Assembly: GCA_019118885.1 (NCBI GenBank) | Contig: DWYB01000026.1 | Location: 23,387-87,386 of the forward strand | Source of the DNA: Candidatus Mediterraneibacter surreyensis | GTDB taxonomy: Bacteria > Bacillota > Clostridia > Lachnospirales > Lachnospiraceae | DNA length: 64,000 bases | Reading direction: 5' to 3' | In this document: one piece after another, positions 51,995 through 60,996 of the stretch | How positions within the stretch are numbered: the stretch's first letter is position 1 | How the letters are laid out: every line of letters begins with the position of its first letter | Made by a program: the position numbers and the translations under genes | Notes under the pieces: model-generated | Told to the model about the DNA's origin: nothing | Databases searched by the model: none | Seen by the model: the letters and a program-made list of their open reading frames with translations, nothing else

Positions 51995-52817
51995 ACCTTA
52001 CAAGCTCCCCCAAAGGCCGTACCTGATACCCCATTTCCTCCCATTTTGTGAGCAGCTCATCCAGAATAGCAGCGTTTGTCGAGGAGGTGCTGTGGAGGAG
52101 TACGATGGCTCCGGGATGGATCCGGCCAAGGAGTTTGTCGAAGGCTTCTTCTTTTGTTGGCTGGTCGTCCGTATACCAGTCTACATATGCCAGACTCCAG
52201 AAGAATGTCTTATATCCCAGATCTTTTGCCATCTGGAGATTGGCTTCGTTATATTTTCCCTGGGGTGGGCGGTAGTATTTGGTCATTTCCTGTCCGGTTA
52301 TATCACGGAAAGCATCTTCTACTGTTACCATTTCTTCTTTAAAAGATTCCATGTCCGCTATCTGTGACATATCGGGGTGGTGCCATGTATGGTTTCCTAC
52401 GACGTGCCCTTCTTCCGTCATTCTGCGGACCAGTTCCGGTTCTGATTCAATATAGGTTCCGACGACGAAAAATGTGGCCGATACATTATGCTTCTTCAGG
52501 GCATCCAGTATGGCGGCGGTATTTCCGTTTTCATATCCTGCGTCGAATGTAAGATAAATGACCTTTTCATCGGTATCCTGGGCATAGTAAGCGTCATATT
52601 GAGCCAGCTCTTCCATAGAGGCGTTGCCTGTGGGCGTTTGCCCCTCCTCCTGGAAACTCAGTCCCCAGTTCCCTTCTTCTGATGCAAAAACAGTTTCTGA
52701 CAGGAAAGCGGCTCCGGTTCCTATCAGGTATGCGCCGGTAAAAAGCAGTACAAAAGAAAGGAACTTGATTATCAGAGATTTGTTCATAAGCAGTGCGTAC
52801 AATGAGGTTTTTGACAT
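51993..52817 (-). CDS. Polysaccharide deacetylase (NodB/PdaA-like)
   Basis: 274 residues. An N-terminal membrane helix (LIIKFLSFVLLFTGAYLIGT) anchors a NodB domain facing outward. Motif 1 YLTFDAGYENGNT has the catalytic Asp but Ala where many have Asp; HTWHHPD supplies the metal histidines; RPPQGKYN and LLHS complete the set. This resembles PdaA-type peptidoglycan deacetylases. No strong ribosome site precedes ATG 52817; an internal ATG at 52787 is an alternative. The final TAA lies in the end of element B. Confidence 0.88.
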   Translation of the reverse strand: MSKTSLYALLMNKSLIIKFLSFVLLFTGAYLIGTGAAFLSETVFASEEGNWGLSFQEEGQTPTGNASMEELAQYDAYYAQDTDEKVIYLTFDAGYENGNTAAILDALKKHNVSATFFVVGTYIESEPELVRRMTEEGHVVGNHTWHHPDMSQIADMESFKEEMVTVEDAFRDITGQEMTKYYRPPQGKYNEANLQMAKDLGYKTFFWSLAYVDWYTDDQPTKEEAFDKLLGRIHPGAIVLLHSTSSTNAAILDELLTKWEEMGYQVRPLGELVR

Positions 52818-52863
52818 TGTATGAAAGCCGGAGCGGATTTAGAACCGGTTGTTTTCCGGCATA

Positions 52864-52897
52864 TTTTCTGATGATACATATTGCGTTTTCTGATGAT
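52864..52897. repeat. Direct repeat in the deacetylase/HAD intergenic region
   Basis: TTTTCTGATGAT occurs at 52864-52875 and 52886-52897, 22 bp apart (two turns). It lies between divergent genes and may be a regulator site; no known box matches. Confidence 0.45.
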
Positions 52898-52972
52898 GCA
52901 GATACGGTAGACATTTCACGGAAAGGATAGTAGAATGTTAACTGGAATTTAGAAAATGGGATGGAGACTGCT

Positions 52973-53764
52973 ATGAAAAAATCAGTTTTATTCTTTGATA
53001 TCGATGGCACCTTACTAAGTGAAAAAACCAAGGTGATTCCGGAGAGTGCGATAAGAGCGCTTGACACGGCAAAAAAGGCGGGGCATCTTCTGTTTATTAA
53101 TACAGGACGGACGGTCTGCAGCATACCGGCTGAGCTTCGCAGATTTCCTTTTGACGGTTATCTGTGCGGATGCGGAACTCATCTGTTCTTTCATGATGAA
53201 GAACTTCTGGCACATTCACTTCCAAAAGAGAGAGGAAGAGCGATCATTGATAAATTGTTCGAGTGTAATCTGGGAGGAATTGCGGAAGGACCCGAAGACG
53301 TCTATTTCCCCAGCCGTATCTCAAGGTTTGATCCGCTGGAATCATCAAGACGATATTTCCGTGAGAGAGGGATGGGGATCGAGTGCCCTATTGAGAGAAA
53401 TGAGTTTATTTATGATAAGCTGTTTGTGTATGCGGATGAGAAGAGTGACTTGAAGAAATTTCTTGACTTTATCGATGAAGATATGGAGGCGATGGAACGG
53501 GGCGAAAATGCATACGAGGTGATACAGAAAGGATACTCCAAGGCAACGGCGTGTGAGTTCATGCTGGACAGGCTGGGAATGACGAAAGACCAGGCATATG
53601 TGTTTGGAGACAGCAGCAATGATCTGGCAATGTTTGAGTTTGCTGTTCATGCAGTGGCTATGGGAGTGCATGACAGGATACTGGATCCTTATACCGAGTT
53701 TGTGACAAAAGCGGTGGAAGAGGACGGGATCGCATATGCCATGGAGCATTATGGATTGATATAA
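52973..53764 (+). CDS. HAD-superfamily phosphatase, Cof type
   Basis: 263 residues. HAD motifs: nucleophile FFDIDGTLL (Asp9, Asp11), motif II INTGRT, Lys in QKGYSKATACEF and motif IV FGDSSNDLAMFEFA. The cap between motifs II and III is of type C2b. Cof-type enzymes dephosphorylate sugar phosphates or flavin/pyridoxal phosphates; substrate unclear. The ATG at 52973 follows GGAG at 6 nt, better than the ATG at 52961. It is 31 bp before the 2-hydroxyacid dehydrogenase gene. Confidence 0.9.
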   Translation: MKKSVLFFDIDGTLLSEKTKVIPESAIRALDTAKKAGHLLFINTGRTVCSIPAELRRFPFDGYLCGCGTHLFFHDEELLAHSLPKERGRAIIDKLFECNLGGIAEGPEDVYFPSRISRFDPLESSRRYFRERGMGIECPIERNEFIYDKLFVYADEKSDLKKFLDFIDEDMEAMERGENAYEVIQKGYSKATACEFMLDRLGMTKDQAYVFGDSSNDLAMFEFAVHAVAMGVHDRILDPYTEFVTKAVEEDGIAYAMEHYGLI

Positions 53765-53795
53765 ACTGATACAGGTAAAAGAGGTGTAAAAGACA

Positions 53796-54779
53796 ATGAA
53801 AATTTTTGTATACAGTTACAGAGAATTTGACGAAGCAGAGTATTTTCAGAAGTTTTCAGAGGAGTATGGCGTGGAACTCGGTATTTCTACAGATGATCCG
53901 ACAATGGAAAATGCATATCTTGCAGAGGGATATGAGTATGTGAGCATTATTACAACGAAGATTGACGCAGAGCTGATGGAGCGATTTCGTGAGCTGGGCG
54001 TGAAGATGATCTCTACCCGCACCATCGGCTATGATCATGTGGATATTGCAGCGGCGAAGCGTCTTGGCATGCATGTGAGCAATGTATCGTATTCACCGGA
54101 ATGTGTGGCGGACTATACGGTTATGCTGATGCTCATGTCAATCCGTAAGATGAAGAGGATCATGCAGAGGGAGGAGATCAATGACTTCTCTCTTCCGGGC
54201 ATTCAGGGCAGAGAACTGCCGAACTTTACGGTAGGCGTTCTTGGAACAGGAAGGATCGGACGTGCAGTGATCCGTGATCTTTCCGGATTCGGCTGTAAGA
54301 TCTATGCTTATGACAAATATGAAAACGATTCGGTGAAAGAGTATGCGCAGTATGCGGATCTGGATACAATTTACAGAGAGTGTGACCTCATTACGCTGCA
54401 TATGCCGCTGCTCGATGATAACTTCCATCTGATCGACGGCGATGCCATAGCCAAGATGAAAGACGGCGTTGTGATCGTCAATACGGCGAGGGGCGGACTG
54501 ATTGACACGAAAGCTCTGATCGAAGGAATTGAGTCAGGGAAGATCAGCGCTGCCGGTCTGGACGTGATCGAGGATGAGTTCGGTATGTATTATTATGACA
54601 GAAAGTCTGACATACTGAGTAAGAGGGATCTGTACATTTTACGGGGATTTCCGAATGTCATCGTCACACCGCATATGGCGTTTTACACAGATCAGGCGGT
54701 AAGCGATATGGTGAAGAATTCTATGCTCAGCTGTATTTACCATGCAGAGGGAAAAGAAGACCCGTGGGCGGTAGTCTGA
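53796..54779 (+). CDS. D-isomer 2-hydroxyacid dehydrogenase (D-lactate dehydrogenase-like)
   Basis: 327 residues. NAD-binding GVLGTGRIGRAVIRDL near residue 149, catalytic Arg in NTARGGLIDTKAL near 230, Glu in VIEDEFG near 258 and His in TPHMAFYTDQAV near 290. YGYDHVD-type substrate-site residues occur (TIGYDHVDIAAAK). Closest in style to D-lactate or VanH-type enzymes. Reduces 2-oxoacids to the D-2-hydroxyacid with NADH. GAGGTG precedes the ATG. Confidence 0.9.
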   Translation: MKIFVYSYREFDEAEYFQKFSEEYGVELGISTDDPTMENAYLAEGYEYVSIITTKIDAELMERFRELGVKMISTRTIGYDHVDIAAAKRLGMHVSNVSYSPECVADYTVMLMLMSIRKMKRIMQREEINDFSLPGIQGRELPNFTVGVLGTGRIGRAVIRDLSGFGCKIYAYDKYENDSVKEYAQYADLDTIYRECDLITLHMPLLDDNFHLIDGDAIAKMKDGVVIVNTARGGLIDTKALIEGIESGKISAAGLDVIEDEFGMYYYDRKSDILSKRDLYILRGFPNVIVTPHMAFYTDQAVSDMVKNSMLSCIYHAEGKEDPWAVV

Positions 54780-54805
54780 CCGTCGGTTTCATTTGAGTTT
54801 TAAGG

Positions 54806-54880
54806 CTCCGGAATAACGCGGTATCAGCCATGCAGAGAGAGGTATGGCTGATACGCATTCCGGAGTCTTTTATCTTTTGC
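54806..54880 (+). terminator. Strong terminator after the dehydrogenase gene
   Basis: CTCCGGAAT (54806-54814) pairs with ATTCCGGAG (54857-54865), and GTATCAGCCAT (54821-54831) pairs with ATGGCTGATAC inside. The tail is TCTTTTATCTTTT. Confidence 0.9.
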
Positions 54881-54899
54881 CGGATATATTACTATATGC

Positions 54900-54928
54900 T
54901 TTAAACGGACATCAATATATATTATAAT
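54900..54928 (+). promoter_or_regulatory. Promoter of the second ABC operon
   Basis: TTTAAA (54900-54905), 17-bp spacer, TATAAT (54923-54928). The region is very AT-rich, and no GntR-type inverted repeat like that at 41909 is present. Confidence 0.55.
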
Positions 54929-54965
54929 TATTACAAAAATATTAAATAAATTAAGGAGATATTAC

Positions 54966-55901
54966 ATGATAAGCGTGAAAGAGCTTACAAAGATATTCGG
55001 TACAAACCGGGCAGTGGATCGGATTTCACTTGATGTCCCGGAAGGAATGATGTTTGGCCTGCTTGGGACAAACGGTGCGGGAAAGACGACGCTCCTCCGG
55101 CTGCTCTCAGGGATACTGGAGCCGGATTCGGGGGAAATACTTGTAGATGACGAACCTTTAAGCGCTGCGTCAGAGAAGATATTTTACCTGCCGGATACGC
55201 CGTATTATTTTCCGAATGCCTCAATGGAGCAGATGACGAAGTTCTATCAGAGCCAGTATCCCCAAATGGATGCAGAGGGAGTAAGCTATATGGCAGAATC
55301 TCTGAATCTGGATATGAGGCAGCCTCTGCGGACATTTTCCAAGGGGATGAAGAGGCAGGCTTTTCTGATCCTGGCGCTTAGTGCCGGGACGAAATATCTG
55401 CTGTGCGACGAGGTGTTTGACGGACTGGATCCGATCGCCGCGGATGTAATGAAGGGTCTTTTCCGGCAGGAGATGAAAGAGCGCAGATTTACCGTGGTCG
55501 TAGCTTCCCACAAATTGTATGAGCTGGAGGATATCTGTGGAAACATCGCGATCCTGCATAAAGGAGGGCTGGTGACTGCCGGAGATATGCGCATACAGGC
55601 CGGAGATATGTGGAAATATCAGTGCGCATTTTGGCAGGACGATGCAGATGATAACCGGACGGATGCCGGAGAGAAGATGCAGGAGATTACGGACAGGCTG
55701 GCACGGGAACTTGATATTGTACGCATCAGTTCAGAAGGCACTTTCCTTACACTGACTGCAAGGGGAGAGAAAGAGAAAATTCTGGAAAAGCTGAATGAGG
55801 AGCATCCGTGCGTATTAAATGAAATACCTATGAGTCTTGAAGAAATCTTTATCGCGGAAATGGAGGTGAAAGGATATGACATCTGCAAAGTGCTTCATTA
55901 A
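54966..55901 (+). CDS. ABC transporter ATPase, YtrB-like (second copy)
   Basis: 311 residues. Walker A GTNGAGKTT near 34-42, signature FSKGMKRQAFLILALSAG, Walker B YLLCDEVFDGLDP. A C-terminal extension (about 215-311) corresponds to that of the ATPase at 40598, with 16 extra residues. AAGGAGATATTAC precedes the ATG. It overlaps the membrane gene by 26 bp. Unlike its paralogue it has no GntR gene next to it. Confidence 0.92.
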   Translation: MISVKELTKIFGTNRAVDRISLDVPEGMMFGLLGTNGAGKTTLLRLLSGILEPDSGEILVDDEPLSAASEKIFYLPDTPYYFPNASMEQMTKFYQSQYPQMDAEGVSYMAESLNLDMRQPLRTFSKGMKRQAFLILALSAGTKYLLCDEVFDGLDPIAADVMKGLFRQEMKERRFTVVVASHKLYELEDICGNIAILHKGGLVTAGDMRIQAGDMWKYQCAFWQDDADDNRTDAGEKMQEITDRLARELDIVRISSEGTFLTLTARGEKEKILEKLNEEHPCVLNEIPMSLEEIFIAEMEVKGYDICKVLH

Positions 55902-57897
55902 CTGGATGAAAGAAGCGGGCAGAGGCCATCTTGTGGCTGTGCTGGGCTGGGGATCACTCATCCTCTACAGCATCCTCGCCGTCACGCGGCTGAGCTTTGA
56001 TACACAGAGTACATATTTCGGGATCGGGGGCACTGTTCTGGAACTCCGGTGGATCTGCATGGGACTGGGAATCCTCACAGCGTTTATCGAGTTCTTTTAT
56101 CTGTTCAGGCAGAGACAGCAGGACTTTTACTACAGTCTTCCGGTCAGCCGGGGTACCGTATTTTGGAGCCGGTATGTACACGGGCTTTTTCATGTGCTTG
56201 TGCCGTTGATTCTCGTTATGGCAGTTTGCGGGCTTTATCAGGCAGCCATAGATCCTCAGTTCGGGCCTTATGTAGGGAGTTATACCCTGAAGAGCATTCT
56301 TGTCTATGGGGCATCGTATCTGATCTTTTATCATTTGGGAATCCTGTGCATCGTAATCTGCGGGAATATCGTATCTGCCATTGCGGTCTGTGCGGCCGGA
56401 ATCCTGTACTTCCCGATATTGACAGGAAATATCTGTATTACGCTTTCGGAAAATTATTTTATTTCATATTATAAGAATCCGCTTCTTGAACGGCTTTACA
56501 CTGTCCTGTCACCGGAGCGGCTGACAGCAGACCTGACGGGGATGAGTGTGTTTGAAAAGCCTTTCGTGCTTTCCTTTACACCGGGAATGTCTTCTATAGC
56601 AGCTGCAGTCCTGTGGATCGGGATTCCGTTTGTACTGTTTGCATTTGCGCAGGGGAAGAGAAAGACGGAGAGAACAGGAAGGATTTTTGTCTTTGCATTG
56701 GCGGAGCGGACTGTCCAGCTGCTGATATCATTCCTGGCAGGATTGTGGATCTTCAGTTTTCTTTCTGATTTCAATTTTATGGGAGCAGCCTCTGTCGGTA
56801 TCGGCAATCTGATCGCTTGTGCTGCAGGCGGCGTGTGCGCTGCTCTTGTGATACACTGTCTGCTGGAATATGCGGTGCAGGGCACGGGAGCAAAGCTTTT
56901 GCGAAGAAAGTGGCAGCTTGCAGTATCAGCCGTGGCAGTGCTTGCCGCCGGCCTGGCATTTCCGGCAGGGGCGTCTGCCTACGATTCATACTTCCCTGAA
57001 GATGCCGGAAGCGTAGGGATCAGCATCGACGGAATCGGAATGGATTACTGGACATACAGCGAAGTGTCAGGAAAAAGGGAAACATATGAGACAAATGCGC
57101 AGTTAAATGAGTACCGGTTGAAAGGTGAAGGACGGACGGCAGTGCTCGGGTGGCTGCAGGAGATTATCCGTAATGATCCGGGCGAGAATGAAGGAGCAGA
57201 CGACGCCCCTTATACACGAGCGAAAGTCTGTTATTATATGTCTGATGGCAGTACATGTTACCGCTCTTATCCTTTGAACAGGGAGCAGGTCGAAATGTTT
57301 GCCGCCGTTTATGAGACAGATGAGTACAGACAGATCGCTTATCCGGCTGTGACACTTGAGGATGTATCCGATGACCGTTTTACATGGGAGGACGGAGTAA
57401 AAGGAGCCGCCCTTCAGATCACAGGAGATCAGAAAGAAGCGCTTCTTAACGTATACCGTGAGGATGTATCCGGGCTTCGGATGGAACAGCTTGAAGAAGA
57501 GCTCCCCTGCGGATATGTGAGAATCAAATCTTCTAAGAACGGAGAGATTACGGATATGTTTGTCTATCCGTTCTTTGAGCGCACGTGCAAACTCCTCGGA
57601 GAATACGGTGTTGACACGGAGAAGACTCTGGGAGACTATGAGGTGGATTCTATACAGGAGATGGAATCTCTTCCTGCAGCCGGCACAGGCGGACTGTCAT
57701 CAGGCGGCACGCATATGAATTATTATGAACAGGCGGATGAAGTGGCGGAACTGAAGCAGAAGCTGGTTCCTGATGAGCTGGATATCCAGCCGCTTCTTTA
57801 CCCGCTGGATCATTCTTCGGACATTGATGTTTCGGTGGTGGACGAGGAAACGACTTCTATCATTCATGTGAGTTGTGTACAGCACAAAGGCGAGTGA
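55876..57897 (+). CDS. ABC transporter membrane protein with large extracytoplasmic domain (second copy)
   Basis: 673 residues. Helices over residues 15-365 form the permease half, with RQRQQDFYYSLPVSRGTVFW matching SRERLDFFHSLPVKR of the 38527 paralogue. The C-terminal 300 residues are soluble and acidic (YDSYFPEDAGSVGISIDGIG onward). GGAGGTGAAAGG precedes the ATG. Together with the preceding ATPase it makes a complete, unidentified transporter. Confidence 0.88.
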   Translation: MTSAKCFINWMKEAGRGHLVAVLGWGSLILYSILAVTRLSFDTQSTYFGIGGTVLELRWICMGLGILTAFIEFFYLFRQRQQDFYYSLPVSRGTVFWSRYVHGLFHVLVPLILVMAVCGLYQAAIDPQFGPYVGSYTLKSILVYGASYLIFYHLGILCIVICGNIVSAIAVCAAGILYFPILTGNICITLSENYFISYYKNPLLERLYTVLSPERLTADLTGMSVFEKPFVLSFTPGMSSIAAAVLWIGIPFVLFAFAQGKRKTERTGRIFVFALAERTVQLLISFLAGLWIFSFLSDFNFMGAASVGIGNLIACAAGGVCAALVIHCLLEYAVQGTGAKLLRRKWQLAVSAVAVLAAGLAFPAGASAYDSYFPEDAGSVGISIDGIGMDYWTYSEVSGKRETYETNAQLNEYRLKGEGRTAVLGWLQEIIRNDPGENEGADDAPYTRAKVCYYMSDGSTCYRSYPLNREQVEMFAAVYETDEYRQIAYPAVTLEDVSDDRFTWEDGVKGAALQITGDQKEALLNVYREDVSGLRMEQLEEELPCGYVRIKSSKNGEITDMFVYPFFERTCKLLGEYGVDTEKTLGDYEVDSIQEMESLPAAGTGGLSSGGTHMNYYEQADEVAELKQKLVPDELDIQPLLYPLDHSSDIDVSVVDEETTSIIHVSCVQHKGE

Positions 57898-57930
57898 CGG
57901 AAGTCAGAAGAAAATGAAAGAAATTTTAGT

Positions 57931-57958
57931 GAAAAAGGGCAGGCGGCTGCTCTTTTTC
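57931..57958 (+). terminator. Terminator of the second ABC operon
   Basis: GAAAAAGGGCAG (57931-57942) pairs with CTGCTCTTTTTC (57947-57958) around GCGG, with the T run inside the stem. It lies 33 bp after the stop. Confidence 0.75.
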
Positions 57959-58032
57959 CAGTGACGACAGGATTCTTCCTTTTTCTTACTGCTGCAGTGG
58001 TATACTGTGGCAAACATACGAAAAGGAGGAAC

Positions 58033-58785
58033 ATGATGACAAAGAAGAAAAAGATCATTCTTATCACAGTTATATTGGCTGTTATCATTGCAGCAGGGGC
58101 TTCTGCCGGTATTTATCTGTATATCAACCGGTTCGACGCAGGGGAATATGTACAGGCGGTTCTGGATACATCCTACAAAAATAAAACGGATCAGTATGTG
58201 GAGATTACCGGAATTTCCAAGGAGGAAGCGGAAAAGATATTTGAGGACAATCTGGATGCTACCATGGCGGGCTTTGAGAGTTCTGAGATGCCGGAGGAGA
58301 TGATGCCCAGGTACCGGGAACTCTTCGGAGAGATCGCCGGAAAGGTCAGTTATACGATCGGGGAGCCTGAAAAACAGGTGGATGGCACATATACAGTGCC
58401 GGTCATTATCAAACCGATCACGCTTTTTACTGATACATATAAGACGTTCCAGACACGGGCTCAGGAGTATGCTCAGGAAGTCACAGACAGCGTGATGAAT
58501 GGCGGTGAGATGCCGACAGATGAAGAAATGCAGAGCCAGATCTATCAGATTTATTATGATGTACTTAAAGAACGTGTGGACTCCGGAATGCTGTACGGCG
58601 GAGCAAGAAATGTGACACTGCGTGTCACAAAGAACGGCAGCAGGGAGTTTACGATCAATCAGGAGGATATGGATAAGCTGGATTCCATGCTGATCGAGAG
58701 TGTGGATACTGGGGAAGGAGAGGCGGAAGAAGGACAGAAGCAGACGGCTGAGAATGAAAGCACAGAGAAAAATTCCGAAGAATAA
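58033..58785 (+). CDS. Membrane-anchored protein of unknown function
   Basis: 250 residues. A lysine-rich start (MTKKKK) and one membrane helix (IILITVILAVIIAAGASAGI) are followed by an acidic extracellular domain (residues 35-225) and a Glu-rich tail (GEGEAEEGQKQTAENESTEK). Starts at one of two adjacent ATGs behind AAAAGGAGG. I do not recognise the domain, though it recalls DUF5105-like anchored proteins. It lies alone between terminators. Confidence 0.8.
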   Translation: MMTKKKKIILITVILAVIIAAGASAGIYLYINRFDAGEYVQAVLDTSYKNKTDQYVEITGISKEEAEKIFEDNLDATMAGFESSEMPEEMMPRYRELFGEIAGKVSYTIGEPEKQVDGTYTVPVIIKPITLFTDTYKTFQTRAQEYAQEVTDSVMNGGEMPTDEEMQSQIYQIYYDVLKERVDSGMLYGGARNVTLRVTKNGSREFTINQEDMDKLDSMLIESVDTGEGEAEEGQKQTAENESTEKNSEE

Positions 58786-58821
58786 AATAGAGCTTAACAA
58801 TATTGCCAGGAAGTATTAAAA

Positions 58822-58858
58822 ATTTCCCCTAAGGTTTTGCTTAAACCATAGGGGAAAT
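58822..58858. terminator. Bidirectional terminator
   Basis: ATTTCCCCTA (58822-58831) and TAGGGGAAAT (58849-58858), with inner GGTTT/AAACC pairing. T-rich tails occur on both strands, ending two convergent genes. Confidence 0.88.
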
Positions 58859-58895
58859 CTTTTCTATATCTTATATTTATGTTTTGGGGAAATAT

Positions 58896-59078
58896 TTAGG
58901 AATTCTTTGCCTTTAAGAAATCAACATCTTCCTTCAGATCGAGTACAAGCTTCAGAACAACGGATCTATTTTCTTTCATTACACCGAGATCGTTCTTTAT
59001 TGGGTGAAGTTCAGAACTGAGTTTTTTGTCCAATAACTCAGAGATAGCTAATAGCATTTTGTTGTCATTTTCGTTCAT
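58896..59078 (-). CDS. Small coiled-coil protein
   Basis: 60 residues, mostly charged helix (MLLAISELLDKKLSSELHPI, then KLVLDLKEDVDFLKAKNS), with heptad-like leucines. The ATG at 59078 has AAGGAGAT at 8 nt. It has its own downstream terminator, and an inverted repeat (AAATGTC/GACATTT at 59141-59158) lies upstream. Short proteins of this kind are familiar in Clostridia but have no known role. Confidence 0.65.
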   Translation of the reverse strand: MNENDNKMLLAISELLDKKLSSELHPIKNDLGVMKENRSVVLKLVLDLKEDVDFLKAKNS

Positions 59079-59181
59079 CCTGTCATCTCCTTCCAAGTTC
59101 CGTTCATCACCAGTGGAACTACTTTATCATGGATTCTGAGAAATGTCCATTGACATTTCCGACAAACCTGGCTGTTGAGAA

Positions 59182-60099
59182 TCAGGCTGTTGGATTCTGA
59201 CATGGATATGCCGGGAAGTTTATTTTTACCCGTATCATTCCGTCTTTATACTCCGCCGAAATTTCCCCGCTCATCTGCTCAGTCAGCACTTTTGCGATAG
59301 AGAGCCCGAGTCCGGTCGATTCTGCTGAGGCAGTCTCCACGGTGTAGAAGCGATTGAAGAGACGTCCCACCTTGATTTCGTCAAGTTGAGATGCATGATT
59401 GGCGAAAGTAATTTCGCCATCTTCATTTAAGGTAATGACAAGATCCCCGTCACTGTATTTGACCGCATTATTGATAATATTTCCGAAGACACGGGAGAGG
59501 GCATTGCGGTTAAGCATCCGGCTTATTTTCTGTTCTGGCATGGTTATTTCAGGCGTGATATGCTTCTGTTTCAGAGAGGCATAAAGGGCCGAGATGCTGT
59601 CCTCCAGACAACGATTGAGGATTACCGGTTCATCAGGGGTTCCGCCTGATACAGTAGTAAATACCGAATAGCGGAACAGTTCTTCCGTGAGCTGGCGCAT
59701 ATTTTCTGTGCGTCCCCGGATAATCTTCAGATAACGGCTGACTGCTTCGGACGTTTCCTCCCGGTCGAGAAGATCCAGATAACCGCAGATGGCAGTCAGG
59801 GGTGTACGCAGATCATGGGAAATATTAGTGACGGCATTTTTCAGATCCTGATCACCCTGCTGACAGCGGCGGCGGTCATCCTGAAGCAGCAGAAGTTCCC
59901 TGTTGATGCTGTCGGCCAGTTTTCTCATATGCCGGTCGCGGCTGGAAATATCGATCAGGGTGTTGGTATCTGACCTTACCCGGTCGGCAAAGGCGTCAGC
60001 AATTTCGTCTGCTGATTTTTTCAGCAGACAGATCTTGATGATCAGTATGAGAATGATGAGTGTCAGTATGCCGATCAGGCAGCAAAGCCAGAATACCAT
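59182..60099 (-). CDS. Sensor histidine kinase
   Basis: 305 residues. One N-terminal membrane helix (WLCCLIGILTLIILILIIKI), a short linker, HisKA with phosphoacceptor (VTNISHDLRTPLTAICGYLD, near 95), then HATPase with N-box GNIINNAVKYSDGD and G-box STGLGLSIAKVL. Without an extracellular sensor it probably reads the ABC transporter itself, as in small peptide-antibiotic sensing modules. Last gene of the RR-ABC-HK operon. GGAGGACTT precedes the ATG. Confidence 0.93.
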   Translation of the reverse strand: MVFWLCCLIGILTLIILILIIKICLLKKSADEIADAFADRVRSDTNTLIDISSRDRHMRKLADSINRELLLLQDDRRRCQQGDQDLKNAVTNISHDLRTPLTAICGYLDLLDREETSEAVSRYLKIIRGRTENMRQLTEELFRYSVFTTVSGGTPDEPVILNRCLEDSISALYASLKQKHITPEITMPEQKISRMLNRNALSRVFGNIINNAVKYSDGDLVITLNEDGEITFANHASQLDEIKVGRLFNRFYTVETASAESTGLGLSIAKVLTEQMSGEISAEYKDGMIRVKINFPAYPCQNPTA

Positions 60100-60153
60100 G
60101 TTAAGTCCTCCATTGCAGACAGTCTGCAGCCTTTACTGTTACGTGTAAACTGT

Positions 60154-60996
60154 CTATTTTATATCTTTCTTCTTGAATACAAACATTCCGACTCCGGTAG
60201 ATACGATAATGATGCTTGCGGAGTAAGCGGCGAGCAGTCCGGGAGATTGCGCCGTTCCGCCGGCCTGTGTGATATTGACTGCCTGACCTGTGGGGAGGAA
60301 ATCGTTGAAAAACTGGTATATTTCCCGTTCTGTTCCACGCAGATAGGAGGGATTCGGTACGTCATCAGCCATCTCAACCTTTCCGGTTTCTGTATTTAAT
60401 CCAAAACCGGGATAAACTTCAGGCTGGCTCAGCCTGCTCGTAATATAAAGTGAAATAACGAGCAGACAGAAGGCAGTCAGGATATTGATAATGGCCGTCA
60501 GAGCTTTATTCTGACATAACATCGCAGTAAGGGCGCAAAGAGCGGTGAAAGCGATAGACATAACAAAACTGCATAAAACCAGTATCACGGTGCCTTTCAG
60601 AATGCCTGTATCGATTGTATAGAGAGGCAGTCCGGCGACAATTACACCTACAATATAGCTGATGCAGAACCCAAGCCCGGCGGTTGAGCAGACGATAAGG
60701 TTAGACAAATAGATACAAGTCCTTGTGTGTCCGATGATCATTTTGTTGCGTATGGTGCCATCACTGTATTCTGTTCCCACAAAAAGGCTGACAAACGCAG
60801 GGATAAGGATGGCAACTGTAAGGGCATAGATAAAGAGTACATTTGTGATCTGTGCTTCATAATCTCCGTACTGACGAGTGGAAATGTAATTCATTACCGC
60901 CATGAATACTCCAAATAAAAACATCCCGATCATACAGATCCAGAAAAATTTATTTTTCTTTAATTTCGCGAAATCCGCGGATAACAGTCTACTCAT
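60154..60996 (-). CDS. ABC-2 type permease (peptide-antibiotic resistance-like)
   Basis: 280 residues with six hydrophobic segments (FFWICMIGMFLFGVFMAVMN; LTVAILIPAFVSLFVGTEYS, and so on). FVGTEYSDGTIRNKMIIGHT is typical of ABC-2 permeases of the bacitracin/lantibiotic immunity group. It overlaps the ATPase gene by 8 bp. With the adjacent response regulator and kinase it forms a four-gene sensing and export module. Confidence 0.9.
   Translation of the reverse strand: MSRLLSADFAKLKKNKFFWICMIGMFLFGVFMAVMNYISTRQYGDYEAQITNVLFIYALTVAILIPAFVSLFVGTEYSDGTIRNKMIIGHTRTCIYLSNLIVCSTAGLGFCISYIVGVIVAGLPLYTIDTGILKGTVILVLCSFVMSIAFTALCALTAMLCQNKALTAIINILTAFCLLVISLYITSRLSQPEVYPGFGLNTETGKVEMADDVPNPSYLRGTEREIYQFFNDFLPTGQAVNITQAGGTAQSPGLLAAYSASIIIVSTGVGMFVFKKKDIK

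Noticed and set aside
57904-58800. 298-codon minus-strand frame over the unknown membrane protein
   Set aside because: The plus-strand gene has AAAAGGAGG, a membrane helix and sensible composition; the reverse frame is Phe/Leu/Cys-rich noise.
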